Source of the DNA: Bryobacterales bacterium
Lineage (GTDB): Bacteria; Cyanobacteriota; Vampirovibrionia; Obscuribacterales; Obscuribacteraceae
DNA: 10,291 bases
Assembly: GCA_903970295.1 (NCBI GenBank)
Contig: CAJCHQ010000853.1
Span: forward strand, 1-10,291
Direction: 5' to 3'
Under the pieces are notes generated by a model. The model saw nothing but the letters and a program-made list of their open reading frames with translations. It was not told where the DNA came from and made no database searches. Position numbers and translations under genes: made by a program. Below, piece by piece: positions 1 through 6,468 of the stretch. The stretch's first letter is position 1. The number at the start of each line of letters is the position of its first letter.

Positions 1-621
1 CCGGCTACGCGAATGTGGGTTAAATGGTCGCAGCCTTGTCAATTTATCGTTGTTGCCTTTAGCCTTGAATATTTGCTAGCCATCGCAAACGCTCCCGTAA
101 GCATCGCAAAACTCAGCATCCAATGCCATCACAGTTTACGAGACCCTTTTATGACACAACTTTGCCTCGCCTTGAAGAATAGTCTTGTCGAAGAAGCGCG
201 ACGTTCAGATCAGCATATATCTTCGTTGGTTTTGGTCTTAGGGATGCACCTTGCAATTCAGTATGCGCAAAAATGCACTGAACCCTCCAAGTCACTTAAT
301 CAACAAACTCAAAACCGCCTTAACGGCGCCATACAGCGAATTCATAACAGTTTGAGTGACAGGATAACCTGGCAACAAATTGCTTCCTCCTCAAAATTTA
401 GTCCCTATCACTTCTCGCGCCTGTTCAAGGCTAGGACTGGATTGTCTCCTCGCCAATACATCATTTCTGCTCGGCTCGACAAGGCAAAAAGCCTCCTGAC
501 GGAAACCGATTACACAGTGAATGAGATCGCCGAGGTGTGCGGATTCCATAATGCAAGTCACCTAGGCAGCACCTTCAGCAAGCATTTCGGAATGACTCCT
601 AGCCAATTTCGAAGTCGATAA
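1..621 (+). CDS. AraC-family transcriptional regulator (5' partial)
   Basis: DNA-binding transcriptional activator of the AraC/XylS type. The frame is open to the left edge and no start with a ribosome-binding site is seen, so the N-terminus is probably missing: 206 residues are visible against about 270-300 usual for the family. The C-terminal third holds the two helix-turn-helix units. The first is at about residues 122-146 (WQQIASSSKFSPYHFSRLFK) and the second at about 172-196 (VNEIAEVCGFHNASHLGSTF). The protein ends in the family signature GMTPSQFR just before the stop. The visible part before residue 100 has no recognisable sensor motif, so the inducer is unknown. The dehydrogenase gene starts 141 bases downstream on the same strand and is a plausible target or operon partner; this is inference from position. 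Confidence 0.9.
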   Translation, partial: PATRMWVKWSQPCQFIVVAFSLEYLLAIANAPVSIAKLSIQCHHSLRDPFMTQLCLALKNSLVEEARRSDQHISSLVLVLGMHLAIQYAQKCTEPSKSLNQQTQNRLNGAIQRIHNSLSDRITWQQIASSSKFSPYHFSRLFKARTGLSPRQYIISARLDKAKSLLTETDYTVNEIAEVCGFHNASHLGSTFSKHFGMTPSQFRSR

Positions 622-698
622 CTCTGCTTCCAATGAGTAAAGCCGGATGCGAAATAACTCTTGCGCCCATTCGTTTTCGAAGGTTCTGCACAACACCG

Positions 699-715
699 TG
701 ACCGAACAACTGACC
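699..715 (+). promoter_or_regulatory. Possible regulator half-sites (TGACC direct repeats)
   Basis: TGACC occurs twice, 12 bases apart, between the AraC-type gene and the dehydrogenase, about 50-65 bases before the dehydrogenase start. AraC-family proteins typically bind direct repeats near their target promoters. The repeats are short enough to be chance, and no clear -35/-10 pair was found beside them. Confidence 0.2.
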
Positions 716-762
716 ATGCTTTTTGTAAATTTTCGGACAAGCAATCGCTAGAGAGGTCTATC

Positions 763-1668
763 ATGCGTATTCTCATGACCGGTGCAACAAGTGGTATCGG
801 TTTGGAAACGGCTAAAACGCTGATCTCCCGTGGTGACGTCGAACTGGTAGTCGCTGCCCGAAGCCTGGAAACGGCACCTGATGCCATAAAGAGTAAGGGT
901 CTGTTGGTTCCCGTTCGGCTCGAAAGCCTTGCGAGCGTGAGGGCCCTGACAAACGAGCTCCAATCAGTATTGCCTTTTGACAGGCTTGTCCTGAATGCCG
1001 GGGTCCAGTGCACGACGGCTATGAGAAGTGATGATGGATTTGAGTTTACATTTGCTGTGAACCATCTCGCCCATTACCTGCTCGCACGCCTGCTCGCACT
1101 AAAGCTGGAAAAGAATGGTCGCATTATTTTCACCGCGAGTGGCACACATGATCCCGAGAAGAAGACGGGTATACCTGCACCTCGGCACGCTCAAGCTGCA
1201 TGGCTCGCGCATCCATCAAACGATCCACAACTTGACGAGAGCCCGATGACGGCCGGCCGCCGTGCTTACAGCACGTCAAAACTCTGCAACATCATGACCG
1301 CGCGCGAACTGGCGCGCCGTCTTGGCTCGATTCGACCCGACCTTGCGGTGATGGCGTATGACCCGGGTTTCACTCCAGGCACGGGTCTCGCCCGGAACTA
1401 TCCGGGGCTGGTGGGAGCGATCTTCAAATACATCATGCCTTTGATGACTCCTAGAAGCGACAGCGTGAGTACGCCGGCCAATTCCGGTCGCCTGCTTGCC
1501 GAGCTTGTCACTGCTCCCAATTACCAGAGCGCTCGCGGCCAGTACTATGTCATGCACGGCACGTCCCTGCGACCGCGAGACCCTTCGATATTAGCTCTAG
1601 ACAATGCTGCCTGCGCCAAGCTCTGGGATGACAGCGCCGGGCTAGTCGGTTTGCCGAGGGACATGTGA
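763..1668 (+). CDS. Short-chain dehydrogenase/reductase (SDR), NAD(P)-dependent
   Basis: A 301-residue oxidoreductase of the SDR superfamily, probably cytosolic. Residues 6-13 (TGATSGIG) are the glycine-rich dinucleotide-binding loop and 78-80 (NAG) the structural motif. N100, S126, Y169 and K173 (in YSTSK) make up the catalytic tetrad. Residues 201-202 (PG) follow as in classical SDRs. The insertion between the catalytic serine and tyrosine and the FAVNHLAHYLL stretch resemble the retinol-dehydrogenase/protochlorophyllide-reductase-like branch; the substrate cannot be told. The frame is open further upstream, but ATG 763 is chosen because the Rossmann fold begins there and GAGAGG lies 6 bases before it. 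Two TGACC direct repeats at 699-703 and 711-715 lie upstream and could be regulator half-sites. The preceding AraC-type gene may regulate it or be co-transcribed. Confidence 0.9.
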   Translation: MRILMTGATSGIGLETAKTLISRGDVELVVAARSLETAPDAIKSKGLLVPVRLESLASVRALTNELQSVLPFDRLVLNAGVQCTTAMRSDDGFEFTFAVNHLAHYLLARLLALKLEKNGRIIFTASGTHDPEKKTGIPAPRHAQAAWLAHPSNDPQLDESPMTAGRRAYSTSKLCNIMTARELARRLGSIRPDLAVMAYDPGFTPGTGLARNYPGLVGAIFKYIMPLMTPRSDSVSTPANSGRLLAELVTAPNYQSARGQYYVMHGTSLRPRDPSILALDNAACAKLWDDSAGLVGLPRDM

Positions 1669-1743
1669 ACTGCCTGAGGCAGATTCGGCATCCGAGTACG
1701 TATCTTCTCATTCCGAAGCTTATCGCGTAAGCGGTGCATCCGG

Positions 1744-2025
1744 TTCGAGGCTCGGTAATCCTTGCAAAACGGGCAACTGTTGGTCGAGAGCGAGGCTCCG
1801 CGCACACGTTTGCTGACCGCTTGCTGAAAGACGTGATCGGTCGCAATTCTACCAGACTTTGATGGTCGAACCCCGGCTGAAATCTTCGGGACCCCAGCCA
1901 CAGTTCTTCGCATAGTTCCAACGCGCCGCAACTTCTGGATGCGACACAATTAGCGGCACCATTTTGCGCCTCATGGGGCAAGGCTCGGTTATTTCTTCTT
2001 CAATGGTTTTGCTCGGTGGGCTCAT
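1744..2025 (-). pseudogene. Fossil of a zinc-ribbon repeat protein (DUF4379-like)
   Basis: Read on the minus strand from ATG 2025, a 58-codon frame contains HPEVAARWNYAKNCGWGPED followed by FSRGSTIKVW. It then hits TAG at 1851-1849, where the family normally has a second tryptophan (WW-x-C). Just after, in another frame, come DHVFQQAVSKRV and, about 10 residues on, CPFCKDYRAS. Joined, these match the order of the probable zinc-ribbon repeat (Pfam DUF4379): HPE-A-x-W, N-x-x-x-x-PED, S-x-x-KVWW-x-C, DH-x-(F/W), R-x-x-x-CPFC. One nonsense codon and one frameshift (a few bases lost between C-D and D-H) break the gene. Nothing recognisable follows CPFCKDYRAS towards the dehydrogenase. No Shine-Dalgarno precedes the ATG. 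The full-length ancestor is gone, so its role is unknown. Confidence 0.6.
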
Positions 2026-2270
2026 ATTTGAAATGACAAGGCAGCAAACGGTGACCAGAACGTCGATAGCGAAATTGCAAAGAAAATCCTAAGACTCTTA
2101 TCCGTGGGAATTTTTTTTGCTATTTTTTCAATTGGAAGGTTTCAATTTCCTTCGTTTCGATAGCACGAATTCTGCCATAAGGAGGGGTTTGTAGCAGTTT
2201 AAACGGTTAACAAATTGATAGTTCCAAATGAATAACTAATCCGACTCGCCAGGTCGGCATAAAGAATAAA

Positions 2271-2298
2271 GGCAGCCCCATGAATAATTGGGGCTGCC
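2271..2298 (-). terminator. Terminator-like hairpin, 9-bp GC-rich stem
   Basis: GGCAGCCCC (2271-2279) pairs perfectly with GGGGCTGCC (2290-2298) around a 10-base AT-rich loop. On the minus strand the stem is followed by TTTATTCTTTAT, a U-rich tail, so it reads best as an intrinsic terminator for minus-strand transcription. No tail is present on the plus strand. No intact minus-strand gene ends just before it, so it may be left over from a lost gene or may block antisense reading from the right. Confidence 0.45.
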
Positions 2299-2413
2299 AA
2301 GTCAAACCAAATTAGTCACTTCAGTGACACCCACAGAGATCCTCGGTTCAAAGACCGATAATCCTGATGACTATTTCCTTGAATCGGCTTTCAGCCGGTT
2401 CCGGCCGAATAGT

Positions 2414-2442
2414 TTGACGGAGGTATTTGTCGAACCAGAATT
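2414..2442 (+). promoter_or_regulatory. Possible sigma-70 promoter for secreted protein / histidine kinase pair
   Basis: TTGACG (2414-2419) is a near-consensus -35 box. Exactly 17 bases later lies AGAATT (2437-2442), a weak -10 box. The start codon at 2485 would lie about 35 bases from the transcription start. The support is only sequence resemblance and spacing. Confidence 0.3.
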
Positions 2443-2484
2443 GAAATATGCTTGACCCTTTTGAACGCTATGGAGGTGGTCTAT

Positions 2485-2808
2485 ATGACTCGGGTCACCG
2501 GTCTTATGTGCTTCCTATTAGCAGCTCTGAGTTTTGCTTTCGGAGCTCAAAGTGCTTGTGGCACCGGAGGTTTTTTGGTTAAACAACCTGTTAGCAACAT
2601 GGAATATTCGATTGTGAGGGCGCTTCAAGCGTTTCCATCTGACTGTGACGGCGGCTTAGTTCCTAAAAAAATTCCCAACCCTAATCCCGGGAAACATTTC
2701 AGGCTTAGCTCCGATATCGAAGGTCTGGCTGATTGTTCAGCAGTCCACGCGTTGAAGAAACTTAATGGCGCCACTGAATTAAATGGCACCTTTGTTTCGA
2801 ACCTTTAG
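2485..2808 (+). CDS. Small secreted protein of unknown function
   Basis: A 107-residue protein that I do not recognise. ATG 2485 is chosen over earlier in-frame starts because GGAGGTGG sits about 7 bases before it and a classic signal peptide follows: R3, then the hydrophobic core GLMCFLLAALSFAFGA, and a likely signal-peptidase site after AQSA (residues 21-24). Cys25 directly follows, but the preceding residues are a poor lipobox, so a lipoprotein is less likely than a secreted or periplasmic protein. The mature part is about 83 residues with three cysteines (C25, C54, C84), a proline/asparagine-rich segment (IPNPNPGK, 63-70) and no known motif. Its stop codon is one base before the start of the histidine kinase, suggesting co-translation. 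It may instead be the surviving 5' part of a longer gene truncated by rearrangement. Confidence 0.6.
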   Translation: MTRVTGLMCFLLAALSFAFGAQSACGTGGFLVKQPVSNMEYSIVRALQAFPSDCDGGLVPKKIPNPNPGKHFRLSSDIEGLADCSAVHALKKLNGATELNGTFVSNL

Positions 2809-2809
2809 C

Positions 2810-3526
2810 ATGAACAAGGAAGACCGGCTGAACGAGCAGATTGACCGCCTGACCACGTCAAATGATGATTTGACTCAATTCGCCTATCTGGCAGCACACG
2901 ATTTGCAAGAGCCACTTCGCTCGATCACAGGTTTTTTGACGTTAATTCAGGACAGGCATGGCGTTGAACTTTCCCCCGAGGCTGGCGATTTGCTGGCTCA
3001 AGCAGCAGATGCTGCCGAGAGAATGCGGAGGCTCATTCAAGCCTTACTCAGTCTTTCTCGTGTTGAGTCACAAGAGGTTGCTTTCGATATGGTCGACAGC
3101 CAATCGTGTGTCAACGATGCTTTGCGTAACCTGAAAACGGAAATAGAGCGGAAGCATGCTGAAGTTAGGTTTTCCGAACTGCCTATGGTGCGCGGTAACG
3201 AAACCCTGCTATCTACGGTCTTCCAAAATCTGATTGGAAACAGCCTGAAGTTCTGCGAGACTCGGCCAGAGATTGAGATTATCGCTTCAAGAGAGGGAAA
3301 CGAATGGATCTTTTCCGTCAAAGACAACGGAGTCGGTTTCGATGCAAAGTACATCGACAGACTTTTCCACCGTTTCCAACGGTTGCATGCCAAAACCTCA
3401 TTTCCGGGAACGGGACTGGGACTGGCATTATGCAAACGTATTATTGACCGACATTCTGGCAGAATTTGGGCGCAGTCAAACGGAAACGAGGGGGCAACAT
3501 TCTGCATTGCGCTGCCGGCAGAATAA
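2810..3526 (+). CDS. Sensor-less histidine kinase core (HisKA + HATPase)
   Basis: A 238-residue cytoplasmic two-component histidine kinase that would autophosphorylate and pass phosphate to a response regulator. A short coiled N-terminus (residues 1-22) leads into the dimerisation/phosphoacceptor helix FAYLAAHDLQEPLRSI with H30. This H-box form is known from phytochrome- and PAS-linked kinases. The ATP-binding domain shows the N-box (NLIGNSLKF, 140-148), G1 (DNGVGF, 172-177), the F-box (LFHRFQRLH, 185-193) and G2 (GTGLGLALC, 200-208), all intact. No PAS, GAF, HAMP or membrane segment precedes the core, which is unusual. ATG 2783 is an alternative start, but a stop sits directly before it. Neither start has a Shine-Dalgarno, so translation may depend on coupling to the secreted-protein gene ending at 2808. 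No response regulator lies in the window. It could be a truncated kinase that lost its sensor. Confidence 0.9.
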   Translation: MNKEDRLNEQIDRLTTSNDDLTQFAYLAAHDLQEPLRSITGFLTLIQDRHGVELSPEAGDLLAQAADAAERMRRLIQALLSLSRVESQEVAFDMVDSQSCVNDALRNLKTEIERKHAEVRFSELPMVRGNETLLSTVFQNLIGNSLKFCETRPEIEIIASREGNEWIFSVKDNGVGFDAKYIDRLFHRFQRLHAKTSFPGTGLGLALCKRIIDRHSGRIWAQSNGNEGATFCIALPAE

Positions 3527-3855
3527 TTTTGCTGATGTAATGGTCGGTAAAATCTCAGATTGATTCTTATTCGCAGTGTCTCGCCTTCCGTTCACTTCAT
3601 GGGCAGCGGTCTCACTGTGTTGAAGAGTCTTTAATTTCAGCTCGCCCGATACTGCACTTCGCCGTTGCTTTATCACTTTTATCCAGCACTGTTGGTAGTG
3701 GCACGCAGGCGGAAAAGAATGTGGTCTCGCCTGTGCGGCTTACTTCGTGGGGCGGGATTCGGCATTTACGAATTGCGTGGTCATCGTCTCTGCGCTCAGA
3801 CGAATAAACTGCCTTCTTTTCGAACTGGCTGCATACGACTCTAGACATACACTTA
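3527..3855. other. Non-coding stretch after the histidine kinase
   Basis: About 330 bases with no protein-like reading frame on either strand: the open frames are short, lack ribosome-binding sites and show no motif. No clear terminator for the histidine kinase was found. The stretch leads into the promoter and leader of the Ser/Thr kinase. Confidence 0.55.
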
Positions 3856-3884
3856 GTTTGGATTCTTTGCAAACGGGGTATGGT
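3856..3884 (+). promoter_or_regulatory. Predicted promoter of the Ser/Thr kinase gene
   Basis: TATGGT (3879-3884), preceded by GG, is the candidate -10 box, with a GTTTG element at 3856-3860, 18 bases upstream, as a weak -35. The call rests mainly on comparison: the paralogous leader has the same arrangement (GTTTG, 17 bases, TATGAT) at 6236-6263. It implies a 5' untranslated leader of about 205 bases before ATG 4097. Confidence 0.45.
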
Positions 3885-3916
3885 AATAAATAGATCGCAT
3901 GATTGGCATGTTGTTG

Positions 3917-3952
3917 TTGTTCAGCCCCTCGTGTGTTTCTGTGGGTGAACAA
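3917..3952 (+). promoter_or_regulatory. Leader inverted repeat TTGTTCA/TGAACAA (copy A)
   Basis: TTGTTCA (3917-3923) and TGAACAA (3946-3952) form a 7-bp inverted repeat around 22 bases. The same repeat occurs in the second leader (6296-6333), starting the same distance (33 bases) after the last base of the -10 box. It could be an RNA stem-loop in the 5' leader or an operator with two half-sites. Sequence alone does not decide between them. Confidence 0.45.
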
Positions 3953-4096
3953 AATGTTGCGCGAGATCTTCACGCCTTCGGGGTTGGCGTAATGTACAGA
4001 GTCGCGGAAACACCTTAAGTCAGTCGGTGGTGAACTGATTTACTTTCGTTAAATTGCTTGCGCATTTACGCACGACATGGGAGGACTTGCTTGATC

Positions 4097-5851
4097 ATGA
4101 GTAAAGACTTGCCGACCGCCGAGACGGAATCCGTCGATATTTGCAGCTCTTGCCACCAGTCCTCCCGTACCCCCACCGCGGCTTGTTCACATGGCGCCGC
4201 GGGTGAAAACGATCCATTAGTCGGGACCATCTTTGCCGATCGCTATGAAATTCTGCGGCTGATTGGGGAAGGCGGCATGGGCAAGGTGTACAAAGCAAAA
4301 CACCAGTTGATGAAGAGGCTCGTTGCCATCAAGGTGCTGCATCCGGAATTGGTTCTCGAGATCGGAATGCTCAGGCGTTTTCAGCGCGAGGCCGAGTCCG
4401 CTAGTCGCTTAAACCATCCAAACGTGGTCGCTGTTCACGATTTCGGTCTTTCACCCACGGCATACCTGGTCATGGATTATCTGGAGGGCATCAGCCTAGA
4501 GGACCTGTTGGCGACCCATACACATCTCGATTTTGAGCGCAGCTTGCGCATCTTCGTACAGGCTTGCGCCGGGCTTGCGCATGCACACCAAAATTCGATC
4601 ATTCATAGGGATTTGAAGCCGAGCAACATCATGCTGGTGAAATCGGAAGGGCAGCCGGACTTGGTCAAGATCGTAGATTTTGGTATTGCCAAGGTTATTT
4701 TGCAAGGTGAGGCGGAGAACAACCAACTCACATTGAACGGAGAGATTTTGGGTAGTCCGCACTATATGAGCCCTGAACAGTGCCATGGCAAACAATTGGA
4801 TACTCATTCGGACATTTATTCGTTGGGCTGTGTAATGTATAGGACTTTGACCGGTATCCAGCCGGTCGACGGACAGAGCTTGCTTGAGTGCATGTACAAA
4901 CACGTCTACTCAACGCCCGAACTTTTTAAAAATGTCTGTTCTGAACTCAACCTCTCTGAGGCAGTTGAGGCGCTGATTGTGAAGGCTATGGCCAAGGAGC
5001 AGCAGGCTCGTTTCAAGTCTATGTTGGAATTGAAAGAAGCACTCGAGTCCCTCCAAGTGGGGACGGTCGCCGGTGCTGAGGCGCTGAACGCCGCAGCGCG
5101 AGAAGTGGCGCCTATGGTGCCGGAGCAGTCAGAGTCGCTTGCTATAACAGTCAGTCAGGATCGTCAGCCAGAAGCCGGCAGCAGTAGCAGTGACCAGTCG
5201 GTGACCCGCCACGAGGCTCCTAATACTAATTTGAAAATCACTGCTGGTGCGTCTAGCCGAATCGCTTCGGCCGCTGAAGCCGGTCGTGCGGCTTCGGCTG
5301 TTGAGGCTGGCCTGGTTGCTTCTGCGGCTGAGTCCTGTCGGGCCGCGTCGGCGGCGGAAGCAGGTTTTGCGGCTAATGCGCAGGAGGCGGGAAGGGTCGC
5401 TGCGGCGGCAGAGACGAAGCGCGCCGCTTCTGCTGTGGAAGCCGGTTTCGCCGCAGTCGCCAATGAGGCTGGATTGGCCGCTTTGGCGGCCGAGTCCGCT
5501 CGCACTGCCGCTGTTGCTGAATCTGAACGCGCAGCGTCAGTGGCAGAATTGAGGCGGGCGGCTGCCGCCTCCGAGTTGGAGCGTGTGGCCGCCGCTGCGG
5601 AAGTTGGGCGCGTGGTTGCTGCCGCGGAGGCTGAACGTGCATCTGCCGCGTCCGAAGCTGGACGGGCCGCTGCCGCAGCGGAGGTTGAGCGTGCAGCTGC
5701 CGCGGCTGAATCAGGTAGGGTTGCGCAAGCGTCCGAAGCCAAGCGAGCGGCCGGCGCCGCTGAGGTCGGGAGAGCCGCATTCGCCGCCGAAGTTGAGCGA
5801 GCGGCTGCCGCATCTGAGGCCGAACGCGCCGCCTCCGACAACGACGAATGA
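4097..5851 (+). CDS. Hanks-type Ser/Thr protein kinase with nonapeptide-repeat tail
   Basis: A 584-residue kinase that phosphorylates Ser/Thr of unknown targets. The kinase domain spans about residues 50-320. It has the glycine loop GEGGMGKVY (57-65), ATP-anchoring K79, alpha-C E98, catalytic HRDLKPSN (170-177, D172), DFG (194-196), SPEQ in place of APE (225-228) and SDIYSLG (238-244). All key residues are present, so it should be active. The N-terminus carries C16-x2-C19-x10-C30-x-H32, a possible metal site. No transmembrane helix is seen, unlike PknB types. Residues 388-584 are 21 Ala-rich 9-residue repeats plus a partial one, ending in an acidic tail (DNDE). ATG 4097 is chosen by homology to the truncated paralog at 6469. 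GGGAGGA lies at 4079-4085, somewhat far, so TTG 4091 (two residues longer) is possible. The family style recalls Obscuribacterales kinases (recall, uncertain). Confidence 0.93.
   Translation: MSKDLPTAETESVDICSSCHQSSRTPTAACSHGAAGENDPLVGTIFADRYEILRLIGEGGMGKVYKAKHQLMKRLVAIKVLHPELVLEIGMLRRFQREAESASRLNHPNVVAVHDFGLSPTAYLVMDYLEGISLEDLLATHTHLDFERSLRIFVQACAGLAHAHQNSIIHRDLKPSNIMLVKSEGQPDLVKIVDFGIAKVILQGEAENNQLTLNGEILGSPHYMSPEQCHGKQLDTHSDIYSLGCVMYRTLTGIQPVDGQSLLECMYKHVYSTPELFKNVCSELNLSEAVEALIVKAMAKEQQARFKSMLELKEALESLQVGTVAGAEALNAAAREVAPMVPEQSESLAITVSQDRQPEAGSSSSDQSVTRHEAPNTNLKITAGASSRIASAAEAGRAASAVEAGLVASAAESCRAASAAEAGFAANAQEAGRVAAAAETKRAASAVEAGFAAVANEAGLAALAAESARTAAVAESERAASVAELRRAAAASELERVAAAAEVGRVVAAAEAERASAASEAGRAAAAAEVERAAAAAESGRVAQASEAKRAAGAAEVGRAAFAAEVERAAAASEAERAASDNDE
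5258..5848 (+). repeat. In-frame tandem repeat, 27-bp period (21 full copies + partial)
   Basis: Encodes the kinase tail. The consensus unit is R-A-A-x-A-A-E-x-(G/E), for example RAASAAEAG. Residue 7 is Glu in all 21 full units, and residue 1 is Arg in 17 (Leu or Phe in units 3, 5, 8 and 9). There are no insertions or deletions across 567 bases. Codons differ freely between units, so the protein pattern is kept while the DNA has diverged; this argues for selection and against recent slippage. A continuous Ala-rich helix is expected, with Glu 7 three residues before the next Arg 1. Confidence 0.9.
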
Positions 5852-6235
5852 ACGTGTTAAAGTTTTGACCGGCATCATGCAGAGATGGGACCCCTTTGTG
5901 TCTTGCTGAGAAGGTCATTCCTTGTTGCCACCGCGGGCGAAGTCAGTACGCTCTCGCGGGAACAAGGGCAATGGCGATTCTACTTCGAATGAAAGTCGAA
6001 CAATATGAATGGTATCTGTATGATGCTTCCGAGAGCATGGATAGCGGCTCGGGTGCCTTCGGAAACGCTGCAAAGCCTGGTGTCTATCGTTGATACCGAG
6101 GGCGGTGCATAATGATGACTCTTGCGTGCATTGACAAAAAGATACCTCCAATCTTGCGCTGGCAATCAATCTCTCCAAATAGTGGAGATCTCTGCAACGA
6201 TATTTTGCAACGATTGCGTCCCTGGACAACTATTG
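5852..6235. other. Non-coding stretch after the Ser/Thr kinase
   Basis: About 380 bases with no convincing gene. A 40-codon frame from ATG 5971 has a poor upstream AAGGG and no recognisable motif, and is not called. No intrinsic terminator is evident after the kinase. Two perfect TGCAACGAT direct repeats (6193-6201 and 6206-6214, 13-base period) lie just upstream of the second leader's promoter and could be a protein-binding site. Confidence 0.5.
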
Positions 6236-6263
6236 GTTTGCGCTGCTGCGAATAAGGTATGAT
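6236..6263 (+). promoter_or_regulatory. Predicted promoter of the truncated kinase-like gene
   Basis: TATGAT (6258-6263), preceded by GG, with GTTTG (6236-6240) 17 bases upstream. It matches the arrangement before the intact kinase at 3856-3884. It may still be active although the gene behind it is broken, in which case its transcript would run antisense into the phosphotransferase gene. Confidence 0.45.
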
Positions 6264-6292
6264 GAGAAAAGATGAAATAAGTGACAAGGTGT

Positions 6293-6336
6293 CATTTGTT
6301 CAACTTCTCGCCCCTTCTTTGTTGAATGAACAAATG
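6293..6336 (+). promoter_or_regulatory. Leader inverted repeat CATTTGTTCA/TGAACAAATG (copy B)
   Basis: A perfect 10-bp inverted repeat: 6293-6302 with 6327-6336, around 24 bases. Its core, TTGTTCA/TGAACAA, is identical to copy A at 3917-3952 and lies the same distance after the -10 box. The stem is longer here. An overlapping alternative pairing, TTCAAC/GTTGAA (6299-6304 and 6321-6326), is also possible, which would suit a switching leader but may be incidental. Confidence 0.5.
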
Positions 6337-6468
6337 AGGCTGGGGTGAGATCTCGCACCTGTACATAATTTGATTCACGAAAACATAGCAAGTTAGTGGG
6401 TTTTGAACTGACCGACTTGCACTCGGTTAAGTTCATTAGCAGTTACGAACGATGGGGAGGAATTGATT

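Larger units (their letters stand above)
2026..2484. other. Non-coding stretch upstream of the secreted-protein gene
   Basis: No credible gene was found. The stretch is AT-rich around 2100-2230, with T-tracts at about 2110-2128 and an orphan AAGGAGG at 2179-2185 followed almost at once by TTG-TAG, so it drives nothing visible. It also holds the strong hairpin at 2271-2298, small inverted repeats at 2315-2328 (GTCAC/GTGAC) and 2385-2397 (CGGCT/AGCCG), and a possible promoter at 2414-2442. Together with the pseudogene, this makes about 800 bases without an intact gene. Confidence 0.6.

Noticed and set aside
661..762. N-terminal extension of the dehydrogenase to an earlier start
   Set aside because: The extra residues precede the Rossmann fold, which begins at ATG 763, and a ribosome-binding site fits ATG 763.
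1545..1981. Two longer minus-strand frames over the end of the dehydrogenase
   Set aside because: They are not genes as a whole. Only the piece with DHVFQQAVSKRV and CPFC is meaningful, and it belongs to the broken zinc-ribbon fossil.
2341..2385. GGTTCAAAG stretch resembling a tRNA T-loop
   Set aside because: The flanking bases do not form the 5-bp T-stem, and no acceptor, D or anticodon arms could be fitted.
3476..3973. Minus-strand frames of 66-86 codons in the gap before the Ser/Thr kinase
   Set aside because: No ribosome-binding sites or motifs, they overlap one another, and they run into the predicted promoter and leader of the kinase.
5164..5841. A 225-codon open frame antisense to the kinase tail, Ala/Ser/Arg-rich
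   Set aside because: It mirrors the 27-base repeat: Ala, Glu and Arg codons read backwards give Ser, Ala and Arg without stops. It has no ribosome-binding site and no motif of its own. The other long frames across this region have the same cause.
5896..6093. A 65-codon plus-strand frame after the kinase
   Set aside because: It needs a TTG start or a shorter 40-codon form from ATG 5971, has only a weak AAGGG upstream and shows no recognisable motif.
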